NCBI GenBank assembly: GCA_021545665.1
Contig: JAJRTX010000147.1
Location: forward strand, 1 to 6,902
DNA from: Zetaproteobacteria bacterium
GTDB lineage: Bacteria > Pseudomonadota > Zetaproteobacteria > Mariprofundales > Mariprofundaceae
Direction: 5' to 3'
Length of the DNA: 6,902 nt
The notes under the pieces are model-generated. The model had not been told where the DNA came from, did no database searches, and worked only from the letters and a program-made list of their open reading frames with translations. Numbering within the stretch: position 1 is the first letter of the stretch; every line of letters starts with the position of its first letter. The translations under genes were made by a program, and so were the position numbers. Shown here in pieces: positions 1-5,455 of this stretch.

Positions 1-58
1 CATAGATTGTTTATTGGTCATAATAAATACTTATAATACATTCTATTTGTATGGTAAA

Positions 59-74
59 CGGAATCATAATTCCG
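59..74. repeat. Short hairpin, CGGAAT-CATA-ATTCCG
   Basis: Perfect 6-bp arms with a 4-base loop. It could be a protein site or, read on the minus strand, a weak hairpin followed by GTTTACC. The T-run is too poor to call it a terminator. Role unknown. Confidence 0.35.
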
Positions 75-99
75 GTAATTAACACCAGACTGCAAGTAT

Positions 100-109
100 T
101 TGCCGGCAA
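100..109. repeat. Perfect 10-bp palindrome TTGCCGGCAA
   Basis: Self-complementary GC-centred decamer inside AT-rich DNA, about 310 bases upstream of the rpfF start. It could be a dimeric regulator site. No family assignment is possible from one copy. Confidence 0.3.
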
Positions 110-136
110 TATCATGCCACACACCGATTAAACAGG

Positions 137-146
137 ATGATATCAT
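137..146. repeat. Perfect 10-bp palindrome ATGATATCAT
   Basis: Self-complementary decamer six bases upstream of the TACACGCAT element at 152-160. AT-rich palindromes of this size arise by chance, so this is noted with low weight. Confidence 0.2.
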
Positions 147-181
147 GGACTTACACGCATGACCTTAGCGTAGCAATAAAT

Positions 182-209
182 AATTTTTATGCCATGAAAT
201 TTTTATGCC
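182..209. repeat. Tandem direct repeat AATTTTTATGCC, two copies
   Basis: Identical 12-base units lie at 182-193 and 198-209, with start points 16 bases apart. The right-hand copy runs into a loose inverted repeat, CTGACT at 209-214 pairing with AGTCAG at 232-237. A 12-base exact repeat this close is unlikely to be chance and may be a pair of protein binding sites or a local duplication. No known motif is recognised. Confidence 0.5.
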
Positions 210-284
210 TGACTCACATATCAATAAAAAAAGTCAGCATAAAGAATACCCACAATATTATTACGAACCGCTTCACGGATTTTG

Positions 285-314
285 TTGAAAAGCTGTGCAA
301 TCTTTATTTATATT
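285..314 (+). promoter_or_regulatory. Candidate sigma70 promoter for rpfF
   Basis: TTGAAA at 285-290 (5 of 6 to the -35 consensus) is followed after 18 bases by TATATT at 309-314 (5 of 6 to the -10 consensus). The transcript would begin near 321, directly before the inverted repeat at 323-360 and about 100 bases before the rpfF start. AT-rich DNA yields such matches easily, so this is a candidate only. Confidence 0.35.
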
Positions 315-322
315 GATCTAGG

Positions 323-360
323 TACACGCATCAGTCATATAAGTATTTATACTGCGTGTA
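323..360. promoter_or_regulatory. Operator-like inverted repeat upstream of rpfF
   Basis: TACACGCA at 323-330 and its exact complement TGCGTGTA at 353-360 form perfect 8-bp arms with centres 30 bases apart, roughly three helical turns. This suits a protein bound to one face of the DNA. The right arm abuts the sigma54-like element at 361, and the left arm begins next to the predicted sigma70 start near 321. The left arm plus the next base (TACACGCAT) recurs at 152-160. A smaller hairpin, AGTAT-TT-ATACT at 342-353, lies inside. The binding protein is not recognised. Confidence 0.5.
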
Positions 361-375
361 GGCATGATCCTTGCC
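361..375 (+). promoter_or_regulatory. Candidate sigma54 (-24/-12) promoter of rpfF
   Basis: GGCATG at 361-366 followed by ATCC and TTGC at 371-374 gives the diagnostic GG-N10-GC spacing and matches the GGCAYG-N4-TTGC core of RpoN promoters. Mismatches are A instead of T just before GG, and C instead of A/T just after TTGC. The start would be near base 386, leaving a leader of about 37 bases before the rpfF ATG. If real, transcription would need RpoN and an enhancer-binding activator. This is a motif match read by eye, not proof. Confidence 0.45.
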
Positions 376-410
376 TAAATAGAGATCGAGTCCATAATTT
401 AATAGATGTT

Positions 411-416
411 AAGGAG
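411..416 (+). promoter_or_regulatory. Shine-Dalgarno of rpfF, AAGGAG
   Basis: AAGGAG is followed by six bases and then ATG at 423. This near-ideal site fixes the rpfF start at 423 and argues against the upstream in-frame TTG at 282, which has no such site and would run through the promoter elements. Confidence 0.9.
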
Positions 417-422
417 AATACT

Positions 423-1292
423 ATGACTTCAAGCAGTGCTTATATTAACCAGACCAACCAGGAATTTGATTCACAATACAGCCAACTTGTTGTGTACTTC
501 GATAAGGATCGTCACACAATTCGTAGTTCAATGAATTCAAATCCACGCCCCTGCTTTACCCCTACCCTGTTACATGAAATAAGATCATTCCAGCAATCAA
601 TTACCGATTACTTTTCGGAATTGCCAGAAAATGAAGATCCGGATATTCGTTATGTCGTACTGTCATCTGAAAACCCTGATGTATTTAACCTGGGGGGTGA
701 CCTGGATCACTTCAGGACAGCGATACTCAGTCGTGATAGAGATACGCTGATGAAATATGCCCAGGGTTGTATTGATGTGCTCTATCCAAATATTATCAAT
801 CTGGATAGCCAGGTAACCACCATATCCCTGGTACAGGGAACAGCACTGGGTGGTGGTTTTGAGGCCGCCATGTCAAGTAACGTTCTGATTGCGGAACGCA
901 GCGCTCAAATGGGTTTGCCTGAAGTTCTGTTTAATCTGTTCCCGGGTATGGGTGCCTACAGCCTGCTGGCCAGACGCATTGGTATCCAGAAAGCGGAACA
1001 ACTGATACTCAGTGGAAAAGTCTATCTTGCTGAAGAATTGTTTGAAATGGGTATAGTCGACGTACTGGCTGAAGACGGTGAAGGTGAAAAGGCACTCCAG
1101 ACTTACATCAAGCAGCATAATCGCACACGTAATACTCGCCAGGCCCTACAGAAGGTCAGACAGCGTTTCCACCCCATTGAATATGCAGAATTAATCGATA
1201 TTATTAAAATCTGGGTTGATACCGCCTTGAAACTGGGTAACAGGGATTTACGTATGATGGACCGACTGGTGCGAGCACAGAATAAGCTGTAG
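423..1292 (+). CDS. rpfF: RpfF, DSF (cis-2-unsaturated fatty acid) synthase
   Basis: The product is 289 aa, the same length as Xanthomonas RpfF, and is a crotonase (enoyl-CoA hydratase) superfamily enzyme. RpfF proteins act in the cytoplasm on 3-hydroxyacyl-ACP, dehydrating it to a cis-2-enoyl-ACP and releasing the free DSF fatty acid by thioesterase action. The crotonase oxyanion-hole region (residues 138-150, VQGTALGGGFEAA) and the segment GLPEVLFNLFPGMGAY (164-179) are present. Glu147 and Glu167 keep the 20-residue spacing of the catalytic Glu141 and Glu161 of Xanthomonas RpfF. The start at 423 is set by AAGGAG six bases upstream. The gene converges on rpfC with 15 bases between stops. Upstream lie sigma54-like and sigma70-like elements and an inverted repeat. 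No fatty acyl-CoA ligase gene (rpfB), the usual partner in Xanthomonas, is adjacent in the window. The exact chain length and branching of the signal cannot be read from sequence. Confidence 0.93.
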   Translation: MTSSSAYINQTNQEFDSQYSQLVVYFDKDRHTIRSSMNSNPRPCFTPTLLHEIRSFQQSITDYFSELPENEDPDIRYVVLSSENPDVFNLGGDLDHFRTAILSRDRDTLMKYAQGCIDVLYPNIINLDSQVTTISLVQGTALGGGFEAAMSSNVLIAERSAQMGLPEVLFNLFPGMGAYSLLARRIGIQKAEQLILSGKVYLAEELFEMGIVDVLAEDGEGEKALQTYIKQHNRTRNTRQALQKVRQRFHPIEYAELIDIIKIWVDTALKLGNRDLRMMDRLVRAQNKL

Positions 1293-1307
1293 CAATATAC
1301 AGTTCGT

Positions 1308-3854
1308 TTAGTTGCGTTTATTTTTCTTGACCTGTTTCAAATACTCAATCAGTTTTGAACAGGCGACAGAGAACTCTTGACGGATGGTTTCCATGTTGGT
1401 GTGGGCATGTGTCTGGAAATCATCAGGATCCAGCTTCTCGCAGTTATAACAGGCCTTGAATAGACGTATGGCCCCTACTGTGCCGGCATTCCCCTTGAGC
1501 GCATGAGCATTGTGTTTAAAATCGATTACATCGCCTTTTTCCAGGGATTGCTGAAGGTCGTCAAGCAGTGCGTTGCCGTCTCGAATAAAACCCTGTAACA
1601 GCTCATAGACAAAAGTGTTGTCATGGTCAAGTAACTCAAGATCTCTGAGTGCAGCGATATTTAACACAGGCTGATCTTCAAGGTTTGTCTGTTTGTACTC
1701 CACAGATGTAGCAGACTGTTTTTCAGTGATCATGAGAGGTGTTTTATTCATGGTTAGTCTGTCGATAACATCCAGTAATGTACGCGTTTCGATCGGCTTG
1801 GTCAGGTAGGAATCGACACCCGCTTCTTCACACTCTTTTTTTGCTTCGGTAGTGGCATTGGCAGTCAATATGACTATCGGTGTTTTGATATTATCCGGGT
1901 GCATAAAACGATACAGCTTGGTTGCCTGAATTCCGCCCATCACAGGCATTTGCATGTCCAGAATAATCAGGTCATATCGTTGGTTCTCCAGAATGTCCAG
2001 TGCCTCTTCACCATTATTAACCAGATCTACATTATGCCCGGCCCGTTCCAGTACACGCTCAATGACCTTCTGGTTGGTCATATTGTCTTCGGCAACAAGA
2101 ATTTTCAGATTATGTGCACTTTTCTCACTGGCAATACGTGCACCAAAATCCACAATTCGATTATCGCGGCAGGATACCATCTGTGCAGCTGCATGCATGG
2201 TGTTAAACAACAGGGTTTTATCGATGGGTGATTTCAGTACGCAGGCATAGCCGGCATCAAGTAATGACTGAGTGGTTTCACTGTCAATTCCGTGAGAGAC
2301 AAGAATCAGTGACAGGTGTTTCAATATAGACTTGTGACGCAAGGCAGAGGCAAACTGGAAGGCATCAATATCCAGCAATGGCTTGTTAATTATTATGGTA
2401 GCGAATGGATTCTGTTCCCTGAGCCCATCGTTGATTTTCGAAAATGCCTCTGTGGGACTGGAGGTGGTAACCGTCTGCATTTCCCATCCAGCCAGTACAT
2501 CTGTAATCCATTCCTGTTGCGGACCCGGGTCTGATATCAGTAATACATTCGACAGGTTAATATCATTCGCATGAATTTCACTTTCAAAATCCTGAACAGG
2601 AAATGGCAAATTAAACCAGAAGCAACTTCCTTCACCTGACTGACTTTCTACCCCGATTGTGCCATCCATTAGTTCTACAAGTTTTTTTGAAATAGTTGTA
2701 CCCAGGCCCGTACCACCATATGTACGTGTAGTGGATGAATCAGCCTGGGTAAAGCTTTTGAAAATCTTTTTCTGTGCCGAATCCGGAATACCAATACCGG
2801 TATCGACAACTTCAAACCGGATAAGCACCTTGTTATCATCCCGTTCAAGCATGTGAGCATTGATGTCAACCCTGCCCTGCTCTGTAAATTTGATCGCATT
2901 ACCAATAAGATTGATAAAGACCTGGCGCAGGTGATGTGGATCACCGCTTAGCCTGAAAGGCAATTCGGGCTGGATATGCAGGTTAAGATCAATTTTTTTC
3001 TGGCTTGCCTGAACCCGCATCATTTTAAAGGTACTGCCCAGTAGCTCATGCAAATCAAAATCTGTCTTTTCAATTTCCAGCTTACCGGCTTCTACCTTGG
3101 AGATATCCAGTATATTCTCAATCAGTGACAACAGGGTATAGACTGAGTTACTGATCGTTTCGGCGAAGTCTTTTTGTTCGCTGTTCAATGGCGTATCAAG
3201 CAGTATGTCACTCATACCGATGATGCCATTCAATGGTGTTCTTAGCTCATGTGTCATATTGGCTAAAAACTGGCTTTTTGCCTTGTTAGCCTCGTTGGCC
3301 TTTTTAACTGCCTCGTTTAATCTTCGAATCAATTTAGAGGCATACATAGGCAAGACAATTAGTCCAACCAGCAAGCCCGCAGACAGAATAGGTATCGCAA
3401 GCCAGAATTCTACGGTGGTGGCGACAATAGAAAAGCCAATGACGCTAAGGATCATACTGGAATACAGGTAATTGAGCCCAAAACGAAAACCATTACCCAT
3501 GGTGATCCATAAATAGAGCGGGAATAATGCTGCGCCATATGCCCCGGTCAGATAGAGCGTAACGGATAGTGCGGTATTATCAGCCAGCATGGAGACGGCA
3601 CGCCTGATAATAGCTTTATTTGGATTACGGATGATGGCAGCAAGTTGTACTACTGAAAACAGTGAAAAAATGCCTGATACAATCAGACCCGCTGTTATGG
3701 TAAGTTCGAGTCCGGCATGCAGGTGTGAAGCGATAAGATAAGAAAATACCAGCGCGCCAATGATAACCCTTAACAGAGCCTGTTCATGCTCCTTGCCGGG
3801 GCAATCCTGGCAACGTTTTTTAATTTTACTGATTATTCCCGAAAATGAGTTCAT
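1308..3854 (-). CDS. rpfC: RpfC-like hybrid sensor kinase for DSF, with extra pseudo-receiver
   Basis: This 848-aa inner-membrane hybrid histidine kinase is the likely DSF receptor. Residues 1-26 form a short cytoplasmic head ending in KEHEQ, resembling the juxtamembrane DSF-sensing segment of Xanthomonas RpfC (from memory). About five hydrophobic helices follow (roughly 27-45, 52-75, 93-118, 128-148, 150-172), then a helical linker. The kinase core has His202 in THELRTPLNG, an N box at 315-323, DTGIGIP at 351-357 and GTGLG at 381-385. A first receiver fold (about 436-560) is degenerate: the phosphoacceptor position is Asn490 (IIINKP), although Lys541 is kept. The second receiver (about 584-700) is intact, with Asp590, Asp633, Thr664 and Lys687. 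A C-terminal Hpt domain carries His784 in HALKGNAG. Classical RpfC (726 aa in Xanthomonas campestris) has one receiver, so the extra domain accounts for the length. The gene starts 21 bases after rpfG stops, with only a weak GGA before ATG, suggesting co-transcription. In Xanthomonas the RpfC receiver also binds RpfF and limits DSF synthesis; whether that holds here is inference. Confidence 0.88.
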   Translation of the reverse strand: MNSFSGIISKIKKRCQDCPGKEHEQALLRVIIGALVFSYLIASHLHAGLELTITAGLIVSGIFSLFSVVQLAAIIRNPNKAIIRRAVSMLADNTALSVTLYLTGAYGAALFPLYLWITMGNGFRFGLNYLYSSMILSVIGFSIVATTVEFWLAIPILSAGLLVGLIVLPMYASKLIRRLNEAVKKANEANKAKSQFLANMTHELRTPLNGIIGMSDILLDTPLNSEQKDFAETISNSVYTLLSLIENILDISKVEAGKLEIEKTDFDLHELLGSTFKMMRVQASQKKIDLNLHIQPELPFRLSGDPHHLRQVFINLIGNAIKFTEQGRVDINAHMLERDDNKVLIRFEVVDTGIGIPDSAQKKIFKSFTQADSSTTRTYGGTGLGTTISKKLVELMDGTIGVESQSGEGSCFWFNLPFPVQDFESEIHANDINLSNVLLISDPGPQQEWITDVLAGWEMQTVTTSSPTEAFSKINDGLREQNPFATIIINKPLLDIDAFQFASALRHKSILKHLSLILVSHGIDSETTQSLLDAGYACVLKSPIDKTLLFNTMHAAAQMVSCRDNRIVDFGARIASEKSAHNLKILVAEDNMTNQKVIERVLERAGHNVDLVNNGEEALDILENQRYDLIILDMQMPVMGGIQATKLYRFMHPDNIKTPIVILTANATTEAKKECEEAGVDSYLTKPIETRTLLDVIDRLTMNKTPLMITEKQSATSVEYKQTNLEDQPVLNIAALRDLELLDHDNTFVYELLQGFIRDGNALLDDLQQSLEKGDVIDFKHNAHALKGNAGTVGAIRLFKACYNCEKLDPDDFQTHAHTNMETIRQEFSVACSKLIEYLKQVKKNKRN

Positions 3855-3875
3855 AGGTTGTGTATCCGATGCAGA

Positions 3876-4985
3876 CTACTTGTCTTTTTCGTCTCGCAGA
3901 TTCGTATAGACTTCCATGATCTTTTTTTGATTGCCAAAGAAGGCATCAACGCAGTCCGGACAAAAATGTTTCCCCTGTTCTGCCCGAATGTATTCAAATG
4001 CTTCCTGAACGGCCCATGCTTTTTTATATGGACGAACCGTAGTCAGCGCATCAAAAACATCTGCAACAGCAACAATTCTAGCTTGCTGTGGTATATCCGT
4101 ACCCGATAGTCCCTGAGGGTATCCGCTGCCATCAAATTTTTCATGGTGACCAAGGGCGATGACAGCACCCATTTGCAGGAAATCAGATGGGCTGTCTTTC
4201 AGTATTTCATAACCGATAACGGTATGTTTTTTCATCTGTTCAAATTCTTCTGAGGTATGCTTGCCAGGCTTAAGCAATATCGCATCCGGCACACCAATTT
4301 TTCCGATATCATGCATGGGTGCAGCCATGTCGATCATCTGGCATTCATGCTCGGACAAGCCAAGTGCTTCAGCAATCAGGCGCGAATAACGTGCCATTCT
4401 GATAACATGGTTGCCGGTCTCTTCATCACGATATTCACCGGCCTTGGCCAGACGCATCAGGGTTTCCTGTTCTCTTATACGAACATCCTGGGTTGCCTGT
4501 TCGACCAGGTGCTCCAGCTCTTTTGCTCTTTTGGCAATAAATTTGTGCTGGTGGTGCATCAGTAACAGGTTACGTATGCGAACACGACATTCCTGATGGT
4601 CAATCGGCTTGATGAGGTAATCAGTTGCCCCCGCTTCAAATGCCTGATAGCGAATATCGCGATCCTCGATCCCGGTAACAATCACCAGTGGAATATCATG
4701 GCAGTTGGGAAGCTGCCGAAAACGATGCGTCACCTCGACACCATTCATTTCAGGCATTCTGTAATCGGTAAGAACGAGATCGGGGGGATGATTTGATATC
4801 CAGTCCAGTGCCTCCACCGGGTTATCGAAATCGATAATCTGAAAAGTGGGATCCATACTGCTTAACAATCTTTGCAACAGGACACGGCCCAGCCTTTGGT
4901 CGTCAATGATGACGATGCGGCTGGCATTTCGTAATCCAGTCATTCTGGCAATGCCAGAATCGGTTATTGAATTTTGTGTTTCCAT
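3876..4985 (-). CDS. rpfG: RpfG, receiver/HD-GYP cyclic di-GMP phosphodiesterase
   Basis: The 369-aa cytoplasmic response regulator is the partner of RpfC. The N-terminal receiver (about residues 22-140) has the acidic pair Asp28-Asp29, phosphoacceptor Asp74 (VLTDYRMPEMNG), Thr104 and Lys126. A charged helical linker (about 145-180) leads to an HD-GYP domain (about 180-360) with Glu189, His193, the HD pair His225-Asp226 in MHDIGKIG, and the complete signature HHEKFDGSGYP at 280-290. All the metal-binding and GYP features look intact, so active hydrolysis of cyclic di-GMP is expected. Start choice: ATG at 4985 gives a short natural head before the receiver, but no clear Shine-Dalgarno is visible. 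The frame stays open upstream to a TTG at 5144, adding 53 residues of unconvincing sequence that would cover the candidate promoter. Another ATG lies at 4943. The gene precedes rpfC by 21 bases in an rpfG-rpfC order as in Xanthomonas, but rpfH is missing. Confidence 0.92.
   Translation of the reverse strand: METQNSITDSGIARMTGLRNASRIVIIDDQRLGRVLLQRLLSSMDPTFQIIDFDNPVEALDWISNHPPDLVLTDYRMPEMNGVEVTHRFRQLPNCHDIPLVIVTGIEDRDIRYQAFEAGATDYLIKPIDHQECRVRIRNLLLMHHQHKFIAKRAKELEHLVEQATQDVRIREQETLMRLAKAGEYRDEETGNHVIRMARYSRLIAEALGLSEHECQMIDMAAPMHDIGKIGVPDAILLKPGKHTSEEFEQMKKHTVIGYEILKDSPSDFLQMGAVIALGHHEKFDGSGYPQGLSGTDIPQQARIVAVADVFDALTTVRPYKKAWAVQEAFEYIRAEQGKHFCPDCVDAFFGNQKKIMEVYTNLRDEKDK
4942..4960 (-). repeat. 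Perfect hairpin inside the first codons of rpfG
   Basis: ATTCTGGC at 4942-4949 pairs exactly with GCCAGAAT at 4953-4960 across a three-base loop. In the mRNA the stem lies 25 to 43 bases downstream of the chosen ATG (codons 9-15, encoding DSGIARM), in the head before the receiver fold, and it touches the alternative ATG at 4943. It could tune translation initiation or serve as an operator. The same nine bases, GCCAGAATC, recur in the ppnN leader at 6877-6885. Confidence 0.55.
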
Positions 4986-5051
4986 TAATATCAAATAAGT
5001 ATTATTTAGTACGCATCTGAAATCGTTCCAGTTTCTATAGCCCTGGAGCGA

Positions 5052-5080
5052 ATTATAATACATCGATTTCAAATCCCGAA
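5052..5080 (-). promoter_or_regulatory. Candidate rpfG-rpfC promoter with perfect -10
   Basis: On the minus strand a perfect TATAAT lies at 5057-5052. Seventeen bases upstream is only TTCGGG (5080-5075), a poor -35. A start near 5045 would leave a leader of about 60 bases before ATG at 4985. A weak -35 beside a palindrome (5082-5096) suggests activator dependence. Other AT-rich -10 matches exist in the region, so this is a candidate. Confidence 0.35.
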
Positions 5081-5081
5081 G

Positions 5082-5096
5082 GTTACATAAGGTAAC
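5082..5096. promoter_or_regulatory. Operator-like palindrome GTTAC-N5-GTAAC
   Basis: Perfect 5-bp arms are separated by five bases. The centre lies near -44 relative to the start predicted from the TATAAT at 5052-5057, where transcription activators commonly bind. The site immediately precedes the poor -35 hexamer. It does not match the CRP/Clp consensus (TGTGA-N6-TCACA), and the regulator is not recognised. Confidence 0.35.
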
Positions 5097-5240
5097 GACT
5101 ACGACACATAAAACTTGATAAATATTCGGGAATTTATTGGCCAACTTACTGACCGCTTACACATAGTTAGTAATATAGAACAAGCACTATGATTTTTCTG
5201 TGTATTGTTACCACCAGCAGTTAGTCAACCAGGGGACATA

Positions 5241-5256
5241 ATAATATACATATTAT
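5241..5256. repeat. AT-only palindrome ATAATAT-AC-ATATTAT
   Basis: Seven-base arms around two bases, overlapping a second perfect palindrome TATTATAATA at 5251-5260. It may be an AT-rich binding or melting site. Low complexity makes chance plausible. Confidence 0.25.
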
Positions 5257-5264
5257 AATAGCTT

Positions 5265-5342
5265 AGGCAAATCTTTTTAGGTCGTTTCTACAATACGCCT
5301 ACAACCAGTATACAGTAGAGAAAAATCGGTTGAGATTTGCCT
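5265..5342. repeat. Long-range inverted repeat AGGCAAATCT ... AGATTTGCCT
   Basis: Perfect 10-bp arms lie at 5265-5274 and 5333-5342, 58 bases apart. A second pair, CAACC at 5302-5306 and GGTTG at 5328-5332, nests inside, and the inner right arm directly abuts the outer right arm. The arrangement could fold as a branched RNA structure in the ppnN 3' or rpfG 5' transcript, or be paired protein sites for DNA looping. No known element is recognised. Confidence 0.45.
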
Positions 5343-5370
5343 GCTGCGCAGAAAAATAATGCTATCATAT

Positions 5371-5393
5371 TGATTATTATATAAATATAATCA
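5371..5393. repeat. AT-rich inverted repeat TGATTAT-N9-ATAATCA
   Basis: Seven-base perfect arms with a 9-base spacer, about 60 to 85 bases downstream of the ppnN stop. The spacer and arms are almost entirely A/T. It could be a regulator site, but nothing identifies the protein. Confidence 0.25.
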
Positions 5394-5455
5394 TGGTTCT
5401 GGTCTTACCTTGCGTAACGTGATGTCACAATGTCTGGCAAAACCCGCAGAGGCCG

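Larger units (their letters stand above)
1..422. other. Noncoding upstream region of rpfF
   Basis: No gene-like reading frame is supported in this AT-rich stretch. The longest ATG frame near the left edge runs from base 51 to 131 (26 codons) and has no ribosome binding site. The region instead holds several short palindromes, a tandem direct repeat, and two promoter candidates plus an inverted repeat close to rpfF, listed separately. No neighbouring gene reaches in from the left edge, so whether the region also serves a divergent gene cannot be seen. Confidence 0.7.
4986..5455. other. Noncoding region between ppnN and rpfG
   Basis: These 470 AT-rich bases contain no supported gene on either strand. 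They must hold the end of the ppnN transcript and the start of the rpfG-rpfC transcript. The rpfG-proximal part has a candidate promoter and operator. The middle part has several inverted repeats (5241-5256, 5265-5342, 5371-5393, and CTGCGCAG at 5344-5351). I find no convincing intrinsic terminator after ppnN: the sequence past its stop lacks a GC stem followed by a T-run. Confidence 0.65.

Noticed and set aside
51..131. 26-codon ATG reading frame at the left edge
   Set aside because: No ribosome binding site, no recognisable product, and it runs through palindromes in an AT-rich upstream region.
205..240. CTGACT/AGTCAG hairpin as a terminator
   Set aside because: The A-run is in the loop rather than a T-run after the stem, and no gene ends nearby within the window.
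282..422. Extended rpfF start at TTG 282
   Set aside because: It would add 47 residues across promoter elements. AAGGAG before ATG 423 gives exactly the 289-aa family length.
1292..1326. Bidirectional terminator between rpfF and rpfC
   Set aside because: A T-rich tract follows (1318-1325), but the only stem, GCAA with TTGC, is 4 bp with a long loop, too weak to call.
4986..5144. Extended rpfG start at TTG 5144
   Set aside because: No Shine-Dalgarno, no similarity to a known RpfG head, and it overlaps the candidate promoter and operator. The extension was therefore treated as untranslated.
5412..5430. CRP/Clp site (GTGATGTCAC) downstream of ppnN
   Set aside because: The half-sites are separated by two bases, not the six needed for TGTGA-N6-TCACA, and the site is over 350 bases from the proposed rpfG start.
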